Source: Bog-473 sp963779735
GTDB lineage: Bacteria; Actinomycetota; Acidimicrobiia; Acidimicrobiales; RAAP-2
Length of the DNA stretch: 64,000 nucleotides
Direction: 5' to 3'
Assembly: GCA_963779735.1 (NCBI GenBank)
Contig: CAVZZJ010000008.1
Location: 62,001 to 126,000 of the forward strand
Positions 27,369-36,325 of this stretch are shown here, piece after piece (the stretch's first letter is position 1; the number at the start of each line of letters is the position of its first letter). The position numbers and the translations under genes are program-made. The notes beneath the pieces were generated by a model. That model worked only from the letters and a program-made list of their open reading frames with translations. It had not been told where the DNA came from and ran no database searches.

Positions 27369-27991
27369 CAGGATGCCGCCCGCTTGGCCTGTGCCTCGGC
27401 CATGGCGGCGCGCTCGGCCGCCACCACCTCCCTGTCCGCCATCAGGCCGACCGTGCGCCGCACGCGCACCAGGGTGCCGTGCGGTGGAACCGTCTCGGAC
27501 AGCGAACCGGCGCGCAGGTCGTCCAGCAACTGGTCGAAGCTCTCGGGTGTCTGGGCGCCGACGTAGCGGTGGTTGACCTGCACGCACGGGGTGCGGTCGC
27601 AATCCGCTAGGCACTCGGACTCCTCGAGAGTGAAGACGCCGTCCGGGGTCGTGCCGCCGGCGCGCACCCCCAGGGAGGCCGCGGCATGCTCCAGCAGCTC
27701 CTGCGCCCCACCCAGGAGACAGGCGATGTTGGTGCACACCGCGACCACGTAGGTGCCGACCGGCTCGGTGTGCAGCATGTCGTAGAAGGTGGCGGTGCCC
27801 TGCACCTCGGCGGGGGTGACCCCGACCAGTTCGGCGATCTCGCTCATGGCCTCCGGGCGCAACCAGCCGTCCTGCTCCTGGGCCAGGTGGCACAGCGGGA
27901 TCAACGCCGAGCGGGGTTGGGGGTAGAGGGCCACCAGGCTCTTGGCCCGCGCCAGCAGATCGGCCGACAGGTGGCTCTGACCCTGGCTCAC
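27368..27991 (-). CDS. nuoE: NADH-quinone oxidoreductase subunit E, [2Fe-2S] (NuoE)
   Basis: Thioredoxin-fold [2Fe-2S] subunit (cluster N1a) of the NADH dehydrogenase module. Ligand cysteines are in VCTNIACLLGG and ESECLADCDRTPC. The 207 residues fit the family, with a short helical tail rich in Ala. The stop overlaps the nuoF start, and the ATG overlaps the nuoD stop. Confidence 0.95.
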   Translation of the reverse strand: MSQGQSHLSADLLARAKSLVALYPQPRSALIPLCHLAQEQDGWLRPEAMSEIAELVGVTPAEVQGTATFYDMLHTEPVGTYVVAVCTNIACLLGGAQELLEHAAASLGVRAGGTTPDGVFTLEESECLADCDRTPCVQVNHRYVGAQTPESFDQLLDDLRAGSLSETVPPHGTLVRVRRTVGLMADREVVAAERAAMAEAQAKRAAS

Positions 27992-29304
27992 CGGTCGACC
28001 TCGCCCATGACGGGGTCCACCGACGAAATGACGGCGACCGCGTCGGCCATGAGCCCGCCCCGCAGCAGCAGCGGCAGCGCCTGCAGGTTGACGAAGCTCG
28101 GCCCGCGGATGTGCATCCGGTAGGGCTTCGAGGTCCCGTCGGAGACCATGTAGCAGCCGAGCTCCCCACGCGGTGACTCAATGGCCACGTAGACCTCGCC
28201 CTCGGGCACGCGGAATCCCTCGGTGAAGATCTTGAAGTGGTGGATGAGCGCCTCCATGCTCTCGTCGATGCGCGCCCGCGGGGGCGGGGTGACCTTGCGG
28301 TCCTGGATCCGGTAGTCGCCGGGAGGCATCCCGTCGGCGATCTGGCGGATCATCTTGATCGACTCGCGGATCTCGTTCAGGCGGACGGAGTAGCGGTCGA
28401 AGTTGTCCCCGTACGTGCCGACGATCACGTCGAAGTCGAGCTTCTCGTAGTCGAGGTAGGGCATCGTGCGCCGAAGGTCCCACGGCACACCGGTGGAGCG
28501 CAAGATGGGACCCGTCACCGACAGGGCCAGTGCCTCCTCGGCGGTCAGGTTGCCCACGGCCTCGGTGCGGTCACGGAAGATGGGCTGCCCGGTCAGGAGC
28601 TCGTCGTACTCGAAGCTGCGGGCCTGCACGGTGTCGCAGATGACCTCAATGTCGTCCCGCCATCCATCGGGCAGGTCGGCCGCCACGCCCCCGGGGCGGA
28701 TGTAGTTGTTGTTCATCCGGAGCCCGGTCGTCTTCTCGAAGAAGCTCAGGACCATCTCGCGCTCGCGGAAGCCGTAAATCATCATGGACGTCGAGCCGAG
28801 GTCCATGCCGTTGGTGGCCATCCACATGAGGTGGGACGACACCCGCTGCAGCTCGGCCATGAGCATGCGGATCCACACCGCCCGCGGCGGGAGCTCCACC
28901 CCCAGGAGCTGCTCGGTGGCCATGGAGAAGACCAGCTCGTTGGTGAGGGGCGAGAGGTAGTCCATACGGGTCACGTTGGTGGTGCCCTGGACGTAGGTCA
29001 GCTCCTCACCGGTCTTCTCCATGCCGGTGTGCAGGTACCCGATGACCGGTTTGGTGCGCAGCACCGTCTCACCGTCGAGCTCGAGCATCAGGCGCAGGAC
29101 CCCGTGCGTCGAGGGGTGCTGCGGGCCCATGTTGATGATCATCGTGTCGTCGTCGCGCCGCTCGATGTCGATGTCGTCGGGGTTGACGAAGTTCCCCTCG
29201 GGCAACCGGAGCACGGCGCCGACCTCCCGGCGCAGCTCACCCGCTCCCGTCGTGCGGCGATCGAGCAGCTCCTGGGCGCCCTCGGAGGTCTCCGACGTGC
29301 TCAT
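27988..29304 (-). CDS. nuoD: NADH-quinone oxidoreductase subunit D (NuoD)
   Basis: 49-kDa subunit that forms the quinone-binding pocket with NuoB. The 438-residue product has INMGPQHPSTHGVLRL, GYLHTGMEKTGEELTY and the C-terminal AIESPRGELGCYMVSDG. The ATG at 29304 overlaps the nuoC stop, and the open frame upstream is only antisense or shifted nuoC. An N-terminal extension of about 45 charged residues precedes the conserved domain. Confidence 0.96.
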   Translation of the reverse strand: MSTSETSEGAQELLDRRTTGAGELRREVGAVLRLPEGNFVNPDDIDIERRDDDTMIINMGPQHPSTHGVLRLMLELDGETVLRTKPVIGYLHTGMEKTGEELTYVQGTTNVTRMDYLSPLTNELVFSMATEQLLGVELPPRAVWIRMLMAELQRVSSHLMWMATNGMDLGSTSMMIYGFREREMVLSFFEKTTGLRMNNNYIRPGGVAADLPDGWRDDIEVICDTVQARSFEYDELLTGQPIFRDRTEAVGNLTAEEALALSVTGPILRSTGVPWDLRRTMPYLDYEKLDFDVIVGTYGDNFDRYSVRLNEIRESIKMIRQIADGMPPGDYRIQDRKVTPPPRARIDESMEALIHHFKIFTEGFRVPEGEVYVAIESPRGELGCYMVSDGTSKPYRMHIRGPSFVNLQALPLLLRGGLMADAVAVISSVDPVMGEVDR

Positions 29305-29780
29305 CGCGGTCCCGGTGCTTCCTTGAACTGCACCGGGACCCGTCCGACCCCGTAGTCCTTTCGCAGCGGATGGCCCTCCCAGTCGTCGGGCATGAGGATC
29401 CGAGTCAGGTCGGGGTGGCCATCGAAGATGATGCCCATCATGTCGAAGGCCTCGCGCTCCATGGCCTCCGTGCCCGAGTAGACGTCGAACAGGCTGGCCA
29501 CGACCGGGTCGTCCTCGGGCACCTGGACGCGCACCCGCACCCGCTGGCGCAGGGAGAGCGAGAGCAGGTTGACCACCACCTCGAAGCGCTCCGCCGCAAC
29601 CCCGTCGGGCAGCGACCGACCCGGATGGGTGAGGTAGTCCACGGCACACAGGTCGGCACAGGTCTCGAACCCGGTGTCCCTGAAGGCGGCGACCATCTCG
29701 TGGTAACGCTCCCGGTGCGGGAAGGCCAGCTGGCTGATGGAACGGTCGGGCAGCCGCGGCACCTCGGGGAGGACGCTCAC
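29301..29780 (-). CDS. nuoC: NADH-quinone oxidoreductase subunit C (NuoC)
   Basis: 30-kDa subunit that docks NuoD to the peripheral arm. The 159-residue protein has DLCAVDYLTHPGR, ERFEVVVNLLSLSLRQRVRV and the signature AFDMMGIIFDGHPDLTRILM followed by GHPLRKDY. GTG 29780 overlaps the nuoB stop (GTGA). It is a separate gene, not the fused NuoCD of enterobacteria. Confidence 0.95.
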   Translation of the reverse strand: MSVLPEVPRLPDRSISQLAFPHRERYHEMVAAFRDTGFETCADLCAVDYLTHPGRSLPDGVAAERFEVVVNLLSLSLRQRVRVRVQVPEDDPVVASLFDVYSGTEAMEREAFDMMGIIFDGHPDLTRILMPDDWEGHPLRKDYGVGRVPVQFKEAPGPR

Positions 29781-30337
29781 CGCGGTGTGGCCACCCGTAC
29801 CGCGTTGGGCATCTCGGGCACCCAGCCACCCGTTGCCTGCTCGCCCGGGAGCACGTGGGTGCCCGGACGGCGGGTGATCTCGCCGGTGCGGATCTTCTCG
29901 TGCAGGGTCAGGATGGCGTGCAGGAGCGTCTCGGGCGAGGGCGGGCAGCCCGGCGCGTAGACGTCGACGGGCACGATCTGGTCCACGCCCTGGACGATGG
30001 CGTAGTTGTTGAACATGCCACCGGTCGAGGCGCACACACCCATGGAGATGACCCACTTGGGCTCCATCATCTGGTCGTACACCTGGCGCAAGACCGGAGC
30101 CATCTTCTGGGAGACGCGCCCGGCCACGATCATGAGGTCCGCCTGTCGGGGCGAGGCCCGGAACACCTCCATGCCCAGACGGCTGATGTCGTAGTCGGCC
30201 GCCCCGACCGACATCATCTCTATGGCACAGCAGGCCAGGCCGAACGTGGCCGGCCAGACGCTGTTGCGGCGCGCCCACTTCACCAGGTCTTCCATCTTCC
30301 CGGTCAAGAAGTTGTGCTGGAGGTCTTCAAGACCCAT
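29777..30337 (-). CDS. nuoB: NADH-quinone oxidoreductase subunit B, [4Fe-4S] N2 (NuoB)
   Basis: Holds the terminal cluster N2 that reduces quinone. Ligands: tandem Cys in FGLACCAIEMM, then MGVCASTGGMF and VYAPGCPPSPE. The 186-residue length is normal. It begins 3 bp after nuoA. Confidence 0.96.
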   Translation of the reverse strand: MGLEDLQHNFLTGKMEDLVKWARRNSVWPATFGLACCAIEMMSVGAADYDISRLGMEVFRASPRQADLMIVAGRVSQKMAPVLRQVYDQMMEPKWVISMGVCASTGGMFNNYAIVQGVDQIVPVDVYAPGCPPSPETLLHAILTLHEKIRTGEITRRPGTHVLPGEQATGGWVPEMPNAVRVATPR

Positions 30338-30340
30338 CGC

Positions 30341-30811
30341 TCAAGCCGCCTCACCGGGTTGCGAGCGGGCGGCGCTGATCCGGGAGATGGTCGACTCCGA
30401 CGTCCGCGAGGGCATACCCGACTGCAGCGTCTTCGGTGGCCCCCAGGTGAGGGCGCCGTTGGAGATCAGATAGAGGAAGGAGACGAACACCACGGTCGCG
30501 AAGACGATGACTTCGACCAAGCCGAACGTGGCGATCTGATGGAACACGACGGCCCACGGGTAGAGGAACACGATCTCGATGTCGAAGATGATGAAGATCA
30601 TCGACACCAGGTAGAAGCGAACCGGAAACCGCTGCGGCGGTTCCCGGCTGGGGACGATGCCGCACTCGTAGGGAGAGAGCTTGGCCACGGTGGGCTTCTT
30701 CCTCGGGGCGAGCATCGAGGAGCTCACGAGCGAGAACACGGTGAACAAGAGGGCGAGCAACGCCAGAATGACGATCGGGAGGTACTGGTCCACAGAAGAC
30801 GTTTCTACCAT
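30341..30811 (-). CDS. nuoA: NADH-quinone oxidoreductase subunit A (NuoA)
   Basis: First gene of the nuo operon; small membrane subunit with three helices. Conserved KLSPYECGIVP and FLYPWAVVFHQIA with membrane acidic residues in IIFDIEIVFLYP. The 156 residues include a 25-residue Ser-rich C-terminal tail. ATG 30811 is preceded by GGGAAAGGG as ribosome binding site. The 67 bp between this start and the divergent reductase must hold the nuo promoter, which I could not define with confidence. Confidence 0.95.
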   Translation of the reverse strand: MVETSSVDQYLPIVILALLALLFTVFSLVSSSMLAPRKKPTVAKLSPYECGIVPSREPPQRFPVRFYLVSMIFIIFDIEIVFLYPWAVVFHQIATFGLVEVIVFATVVFVSFLYLISNGALTWGPPKTLQSGMPSRTSESTISRISAARSQPGEAA

Positions 30812-30866
30812 GGGACCCTTTCCCCAGGCACATCCGGGGGCGAGCGGAAACGACCTGCCAACGGCC

Positions 30867-30872
30867 TACGAT
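30867..30872 (+). promoter_or_regulatory. TACGAT -10 box, leaderless reductase gene
   Basis: TACGAT is followed by 6 nt and the GTG at 30879, the same arrangement as upstream of other genes in this window. It lies in the 67-bp divergent region shared with nuoA. Confidence 0.5.
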
Positions 30873-30878
30873 GCAGGG

Positions 30879-32204
30879 GTGACCAACAAGGCCCATGACG
30901 TACTGGTGATCGGCGCCGGTCCCGCCGGGTCCTCATGTGCCTACTGGCTGGCCGACGCCGGGTGGGACGTGGCCGTGGTGGAGAAGAAGCACTTTCCCCG
31001 CGTGAAGACCTGCGGCGACGGGCTCACTCCACGGGCCGTGCGCCAACTGGCCGACATGGGCCTCGAGGGCGCCCTGTCCGGATCCCACAGGTTCGGGGGC
31101 CTCCGGGCCTACGGCTTCGGCCGGTCGATGGAGATGGCCTGGCCGGAGCACCCCAACTTCCCCAACTACGGCTACACGATCACCCGCTACGACCTTGACG
31201 GTCTGGTGGCCGAGCAGGCCGTCAAGGCCGGAGCCACCCTGTTGGCGGGCACCGAGGCGATCGCACCGCTAACCGACGAGGCGGTCGCACCCTCATCCAC
31301 CGAGCTGCCCCACCTCACGGGCGTCACCGTCAGGGAGGGGGGCAAGGAGCGCCAGCTGCACGCCCGCTACGTCGTCGTGGCCGACGGGGCGAACTCCCGT
31401 GTCGGGCGGATGCTGGGCACCAGCCGCCGCCGCGATCTCCCGATGGGCATGGCGCTCCGGGGCTACTACACCTCGGACCGCCACGACGATCCGTTCATAG
31501 AGTCGCACCTGGACATCCGGGACACCGGCGGTAACGTCGTCCCTGGCTACGGGTGGATATTCCCCATGGGTGACGGCCGGGTCAACGTCGGGGTCGGGCT
31601 CCTCTCCACCGACCGGCGGTGGAAGGGTGTCAACACGTCACACCTCATGGACGCCTTCGTCCGCTGGGCGCCCGACTCCTGGGGACTCTCCCCCGAGACC
31701 TGCCTCGGCCCCCCGACCGGGGGCAAGCTCCCCATGGGTCTCTCGGTGGGGCCGCGGGCCGGCGCCAACGTCATCCTCGCCGGGGACGCCGCCGGCGCCA
31801 TCAACCCCTTCAACGGCGAAGGCATCGCGTACGGGTACGAGACCGGCCGTCTTGCCGCCGCCGCCCTGGGTCACGCGCTCAATGGCGACGGGTCACGCGC
31901 GCTGACCGACTACGACCTTCAGCTCCAGGCTGCGTACGGTCCCTACTACAAGGTTGCCCGAGCCTTCGTCCGCATGATCTCGAATCCGCCCGCCATGAAG
32001 GCGTGCGTCGGACTCGGGATGCGCTCCGAGCTGCTAATGAACACGTTGCTCCGGATCATGGCCAACCTCATGCGGCCCGACGCCGTGGGACCGGCCGAGG
32101 CCGCCTTCCGCGCCATGGAGTTCATCTCCCGCCTCCGGCCCGACGTTGCACCCGATCTCGAGCAGGAGCTCGGTGTAGCGCCCCCCGCCGTGGGCACCCG
32201 GTAG
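30879..32204 (+). CDS. Geranylgeranyl reductase family FAD protein, probable menaquinone reductase (MenJ-like)
   Basis: FAD-dependent reductase of isoprenoid double bonds. The 441-residue protein has VLVIGAGPAGSSCAYWLADA, the family motif KTCGDGLTPRAVR, YVVVADGANSRVGR and the second FAD motif LAGDAAGAINPFNGEGIAYG. Family members reduce geranylgeranyl chains of chlorophyll, archaeal lipids or menaquinone. Placement divergent from nuoA in a menaquinone-using actinobacterium points to saturation of one menaquinone isoprene unit, as MenJ does in mycobacteria. That substrate is inferred, not shown. Confidence 0.8.
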   Translation: MTNKAHDVLVIGAGPAGSSCAYWLADAGWDVAVVEKKHFPRVKTCGDGLTPRAVRQLADMGLEGALSGSHRFGGLRAYGFGRSMEMAWPEHPNFPNYGYTITRYDLDGLVAEQAVKAGATLLAGTEAIAPLTDEAVAPSSTELPHLTGVTVREGGKERQLHARYVVVADGANSRVGRMLGTSRRRDLPMGMALRGYYTSDRHDDPFIESHLDIRDTGGNVVPGYGWIFPMGDGRVNVGVGLLSTDRRWKGVNTSHLMDAFVRWAPDSWGLSPETCLGPPTGGKLPMGLSVGPRAGANVILAGDAAGAINPFNGEGIAYGYETGRLAAAALGHALNGDGSRALTDYDLQLQAAYGPYYKVARAFVRMISNPPAMKACVGLGMRSELLMNTLLRIMANLMRPDAVGPAEAAFRAMEFISRLRPDVAPDLEQELGVAPPAVGTR

Positions 32205-32207
32205 ATC

Positions 32208-33722
32208 TTGCCCGACGGTCGGCGCGGCGCGCGTCGGCACGCTCTCACCCTGGCGTTCCTCACGCTCATCGCGTTGCCATGGGCGGTCGGTCCAGCCCGC
32301 TCCGGTGCGGCCGGTGCGGCCGGTGCGGATGCCGCGGCGAGTGCGCCGGCCGCGGTCGGGCTGGCGGCCACACCCGACGGGGGCGGCTACTGGCTCGTCG
32401 CCTCGGACGGGGGCGTCTTCAGCTTCGGCGACGCGCGCTTCTTCGGCTCGGCCGGGGGGTTGCGCCTCAACGCACCGGTGGTCGGGCTGGCGGCCAGACC
32501 CGACGGGGGCGGCTACTGGCTCGTCGCCTCGGACGGGGGCGTCTTCAGCTTCGGAGACGCGCGCTTCTTCGGCTCGGCCGGGGGGCTGCGCCTCAACGCA
32601 CCGGTGGTCGGGCTGGCGGCCAGACCCGACGGGGGCGGCTACTGGCTCGTCGCCTCGGACGGGGGCGTCTTCAGCTTCGGCGACGCGCGCTTCTTCGGCT
32701 CGGCCGGGGGGCTGCGCCTCAACGCACCGGTGGTCGGGCTGGCGGCCAGACCCGACGGGGGCGGCTACTGGCTCGTCGCCTCGGACGGGGGCGTCTTCAG
32801 CTTCGGCGACGCGCGCTTCTTCGGCTCGGCCGGGGGGCTGCGCCTCAACGCACCGGTGGTCGGGCTGGCGGCCACACCCGACGGGGGCGGCTACTGGCTC
32901 GTCGCCTCGGACGGGGGCGTCTTCAGCTTCGGCGACGCGCGCTTCTTCGGCTCGGCCGGGGGGTTGCGCCTCAACGCACCGGTGGTCGGGCTGGCGGCCA
33001 CACCCGACGGGGGCGGCTACTGGCTCGTCGCCTCGGACGGGGGCGTCTTCAGCTTCGGCGACGCGCGCTTCTTCGGCTCGGCCGGGTCGTACATCAACCC
33101 GCTCCTGGTCGACCAGCTGGCCGACACGGGCGGTGCACAACAGGTGATCGTCGTCGACGCACCCGGCGCCGCCAGCACCACCGCCACCCTCTACACGTTC
33201 GAGAACGACGGCAGCGGCTGGTATCAGGTGTTCGCCCCCATGCCGGCCCGCGACGGGGAGAACGGGTGGATCGCTGGACCCGAGCGGCTTGAAGGGGACG
33301 GAACCACTCCCGAAGGTCTGTACGCCATCGGCTCGACCATGTACGGGACCGATCCCGATCCGGGCACCCTCTTCCCCTACCACCAGCTGGTCTGCGGCGA
33401 CTGGTGGGACGAGGATCCGACCAGCCCGGACTACAACACCTTCGAGCACGTAACCTGCGGCGTCCAACCCTCGTTCGGAGGTGACTCGGAGGCGCTGTGG
33501 ACGGAGGGGAATGCGTACCCCTCCATGGCGGTCATCGACTTCAACACGCCCGCCACGGCGCCCATCGGTTCGGGCATCTTCCTCCACGCCGACCTCGGCG
33601 TCCCCACGGATGGTTGCATCTCGTTGCCCTACACCGATCTGGTGGAGGTGCTCCGGTGGCTCAACCCGGCCCTCCATCCGGTCGTCGTCATGGGTCCGGA
33701 TGCCGTCGTCCGCTCATTCTGA
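32208..33722 (+). CDS. Secreted L,D-transpeptidase (YkuD) with six 42-residue repeats
   Basis: Exported cell-wall enzyme of about 504 residues. The N-terminus (RRGARRHALTLAFLTLIAL) is a signal peptide. Residues about 50-293 are six near-identical 42-residue repeats of the type GGGYWLVASDGGVFSFGDAR, probably beta-propeller-like. The C-terminal domain has the YkuD pattern SGIFLHADLG followed by PTDGCISLP, with catalytic His and Cys. This domain class makes 3-3 cross-links or anchors proteins to peptidoglycan. I start at TTG 32208, 3 bp after the reductase stop, because it gives the charged n-region of the signal; no ATG or GTG fits. Confidence 0.78.
   Translation: MPDGRRGARRHALTLAFLTLIALPWAVGPARSGAAGAAGADAAASAPAAVGLAATPDGGGYWLVASDGGVFSFGDARFFGSAGGLRLNAPVVGLAARPDGGGYWLVASDGGVFSFGDARFFGSAGGLRLNAPVVGLAARPDGGGYWLVASDGGVFSFGDARFFGSAGGLRLNAPVVGLAARPDGGGYWLVASDGGVFSFGDARFFGSAGGLRLNAPVVGLAATPDGGGYWLVASDGGVFSFGDARFFGSAGGLRLNAPVVGLAATPDGGGYWLVASDGGVFSFGDARFFGSAGSYINPLLVDQLADTGGAQQVIVVDAPGAASTTATLYTFENDGSGWYQVFAPMPARDGENGWIAGPERLEGDGTTPEGLYAIGSTMYGTDPDPGTLFPYHQLVCGDWWDEDPTSPDYNTFEHVTCGVQPSFGGDSEALWTEGNAYPSMAVIDFNTPATAPIGSGIFLHADLGVPTDGCISLPYTDLVEVLRWLNPALHPVVVMGPDAVVRSF
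32355..33086 (+). repeat. Six tandem 126-bp coding repeats
   Basis: Units begin at 32355, 32481, 32607, 32733, 32859 and 32985, spaced exactly 126 bp. They differ at only a few positions: Thr or Arg codon after GCC, GGC/GGA, TTG/CTG. The last unit diverges after GSAG near 33086. The high identity implies recent duplication or gene conversion. Confidence 0.95.
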
Positions 33723-33766
33723 GCCGACCCCGTCTGATCACACCCCCTCATGTCACACCCCTCATT

Positions 33767-33772
33767 TAGGGT
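33767..33772 (+). promoter_or_regulatory. TAGGGT -10 box, leaderless HNH gene
   Basis: TAGGGT then CTCACC (6 nt) then GTG 33779, with no Shine-Dalgarno. This is the same spacing as before other leaderless candidates here. Confidence 0.45.
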
Positions 33773-33778
33773 CTCACC

Positions 33779-35020
33779 GTGGCGTCAGCGACACTCCATG
33801 CCGAGCTCGAGCGCACCGTGCGCTCCCTGCAGCGCCTGGTCCGCCACTCCTCTCCGGGGTCGGTATCCGGCGAGGAGGCTCGCTCCTTGGTCGACCTCTT
33901 CGCCGAGGCCGAGCGGGCCGCCGCCTCGGGCATCGCTCTCTTTTCGCCGGTGGTCGTCGAGACGGGCTCCTACGCCAAGGCGGGCCACGGGTCGGCGGCG
34001 GAGTGGCTGGGTGCCGTCTCGGGCTCCTCGGCCGGGGCGGCCAAGGCGCGCCTCACCGCCGCCGGGCGGGCCGCGGCCGATCCGGCCATCACCGGGGCGC
34101 TCCGCGCCGGCGACCTCTCGGCGGCCCAGCTGAGTCTCGTGAGCGAGACGGCGGCGGCGGGCGGCGCGGCTGGAACCCTCTTGGACCTGAGCGCCCAGGG
34201 GGCGTCGCACCGTGAGCTCAGCGCCGCCGCCGCCCGTCTACGGGCGGCGGCTCGGAGCCGCGAAGGCGACCGGGCCCGTCGCAGCCGAGTCCATCGCTGC
34301 CGGCACCTGCGCTGGCACCAGAGCACCGAGGGGGGCATCCGGGGCGAGTTCCTCTGCGACGAGGTGGCCTGGGCCAGGGTCGCCCCCCGGCTGGAGGCCG
34401 ATGCCCGGCGACGCTGGAAGGGGGCCGGTCAGGGCGAGCCCCTCGACGCCCACCGGCTCGACGCGTTCTTGGAGCTACTGGGCGCTCTGGGCGGTCCGGG
34501 CGGTCCGGGCGGGCGGCCCCATGCCGTAGTGATCGTCGACGCCGAGGCGCTGCGCCGCGGCTCGGCCCAGGGGGGCGAGCTCTGCGAGATAGAGGGAGTC
34601 GGCCCCGTTTCGGTCGAGGCCGCCACCGAGCTCGTGGGCGAGGGCGGCCTGCAGTTCTTGGTCCGAGAGGGCGTCGACATCCGGACCGTGACGAGCACCA
34701 CGCGCGCCCTGCCGCAGCGGCTGGCCGCCGCACTGCTTGTCCGGGATCGCACCTGTGCCGTCGAGGGCTGTGGGAAGCGCCACGGGCTGCAGGCCGACCA
34801 CCGCCGGGTCGACTTCGCCGAGGACGGGCCGACTTGCCTCGACAATCTGGTGCGTCTTTGCCCCGAGCACCACGACCTCAAGACCTACGGCGGTTGGCGC
34901 CTCGAAGGTGCGCCCGGTCGGTGGAGGTGGATCGCTCCCGCCCACCCGAAGAGCGCCCGCTACATCGCCGGGGCCCGCAAAATCGCCGCGGCGAAGGGAT
35001 ATAGGCCTCGCCTAACCTGA
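33779..35020 (+). CDS. DUF222 domain HNH endonuclease
   Basis: 413-residue protein with an Ala-rich helical DUF222 region (about 1-330) and a C-terminal HNH nuclease fold: DRTCAVEGCGKRHGLQADH, then CLDNLVRLCPEHHDLKTYGG. Two CxxxxC/CxxH-type zinc ligands and the HNH His and Asn are present. Such DUF222-HNH genes are multicopy in Actinobacteria and their target is unknown; some are thought to be mobile. A Gly-Pro run (GGPGGPGG) lies near residue 240. The end overlaps the convergent hemL by 9 bp. Confidence 0.88.
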   Translation: MASATLHAELERTVRSLQRLVRHSSPGSVSGEEARSLVDLFAEAERAAASGIALFSPVVVETGSYAKAGHGSAAEWLGAVSGSSAGAAKARLTAAGRAAADPAITGALRAGDLSAAQLSLVSETAAAGGAAGTLLDLSAQGASHRELSAAAARLRAAARSREGDRARRSRVHRCRHLRWHQSTEGGIRGEFLCDEVAWARVAPRLEADARRRWKGAGQGEPLDAHRLDAFLELLGALGGPGGPGGRPHAVVIVDAEALRRGSAQGGELCEIEGVGPVSVEAATELVGEGGLQFLVREGVDIRTVTSTTRALPQRLAAALLVRDRTCAVEGCGKRHGLQADHRRVDFAEDGPTCLDNLVRLCPEHHDLKTYGGWRLEGAPGRWRWIAPAHPKSARYIAGARKIAAAKGYRPRLT

Positions 35021-36325
35021 GCCGCTCAGTTGCTCGGCGACCTCGGCCGCCGACTCTCCAGCTGCGACGACCACGCGCTCGAGCACGTCGACGTCGTGGG
35101 ACAGCCCGGGGAACATGACCTCATACGCACCGGGCGCCAAGGCAATCCCGCGCCGGAGCATGGCGTGGAAGAACCGGGGGTAGACCCCGTTGGCGGCCGT
35201 CCGGCGTGCCGTCACGTAGTCGACCGGAGCCTGGAACTGCGCCTCCTCGCCCGGGGCCAGGAAGAGGCCGACCAGCGGACCCACGGTGGGCACCTCCACG
35301 GTGAGCCCGCCCTGCGCGATGGCCGATCTGAGGTTCGCCGCGAAGGCGCCGGCGCGCGCGCCAAGCGCGGCGTAGTCCTCGTCCGTCACCTCGGAGAGCA
35401 CGGCGAGGCCGGCGGCCGTGGCCAGCGGGTTCCCCGAGAGCGTCCCGGCCTGGTACACCGGCCCCTCCGGCGCCAACGACGCCATCAGGTCCTGGCCGCC
35501 CCCTACGGCGCCGACCGGGAGACCGCCACCGATCACCTTGCCGAAGCACCACAGATCAGGCGTGACGCCCGACCACGTGGTGGCACCACCAGGGCCGAGC
35601 CGAAAACCGGTGATGACCTCGTCGAAGATCAACAGCGCCCCGACGGAGTCGCACGCGGCGCGCAGCCCCGCCAGAAAACCGCAAGAGGGTGCGACCAGGT
35701 TCATGTTGGCCGCCACCGGCTCGACGATGACGCAGGCAACCTGGTCGTCCAGTTGCGGCACCACGTTGTAGGGGAGCACGGCGGTGTCGGCCACCGCGCC
35801 TGCGGACACCCCGACAGAGCCCGGCAGGCCCAGCGTCGCCACGCCGCTCCCTCCCCCGGCCAGGAGGCCGTCGGAATGGCCGTGGTAGCAGCCGTCGAAC
35901 TTCACCACACGATCCCGTCCCGTCACGCCGCGGGCCAGGCGCACGGCGCTCATCGTCGCCTCGGTCCCCGAGGACACCAGACGCACCTGGGCACAGCCGG
36001 GAACTCTTTCGCAGATGGCTTCGGCGAGGTACACCTCCCCCGGGGTCGGCGCGCCGAACGTCGTGCCCAGCGCGGCGGCCCTGGTCAGGGCGGCCGTGAC
36101 CGCCGGATGGGCGTGCCCCAGCAGCACGGCGCCGTAGGACTGGACGAGATCGATGTAGCGGGTGCCCTCGGCATCGAGCACGTAAGGGCCCTCACCCCGC
36201 ACCACGGTGTAGGGCGTTCCACCCACCGATGCGAAGGAGCGAACGGGCGAATCCACGCCGCCGGGAATCACAAGACGGGCGCGGGCGAACCACGCTGCGT
36301 TCGACGTGGGCGCCGGGTCAGCCAA
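35012..36325 (-). CDS. hemL: Glutamate-1-semialdehyde 2,1-aminomutase (HemL)
   Basis: PLP enzyme that converts glutamate-1-semialdehyde to 5-aminolevulinate, the C5 route with HemA. It has 437 residues with PGGVDSPVRSF at the N-terminus, LVSSGTEATMSA, FDGCYHGHSDG, LIFDEVITGFR and the PLP lysine in CFGKVIGGGLPVGA. The start is probably TTG 36325, which overlaps the hemB stop by 8 bp (TTGGCTGA). No ATG or GTG lies in a sensible place. It is the last gene of rex-hemA-hemC-cobA/hemD-hemB-hemL. Confidence 0.93.
   Translation of the reverse strand: MADPAPTSNAAWFARARLVIPGGVDSPVRSFASVGGTPYTVVRGEGPYVLDAEGTRYIDLVQSYGAVLLGHAHPAVTAALTRAAALGTTFGAPTPGEVYLAEAICERVPGCAQVRLVSSGTEATMSAVRLARGVTGRDRVVKFDGCYHGHSDGLLAGGGSGVATLGLPGSVGVSAGAVADTAVLPYNVVPQLDDQVACVIVEPVAANMNLVAPSCGFLAGLRAACDSVGALLIFDEVITGFRLGPGGATTWSGVTPDLWCFGKVIGGGLPVGAVGGGQDLMASLAPEGPVYQAGTLSGNPLATAAGLAVLSEVTDEDYAALGARAGAFAANLRSAIAQGGLTVEVPTVGPLVGLFLAPGEEAQFQAPVDYVTARRTAANGVYPRFFHAMLRRGIALAPGAYEVMFPGLSHDVDVLERVVVAAGESAAEVAEQLSGSG

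Noticed and set aside
32355..33086. Regular repeats that could suggest a CRISPR array
   Set aside because: Units are contiguous, 126 bp, coding and in frame with a signal peptide and a YkuD domain; there are no spacers.
34990..35025. GCCTAACCT resembling half of an IdeR/DtxR iron box
   Set aside because: Only one half site matches and it lies at the 3' ends of convergent genes, not in a promoter.
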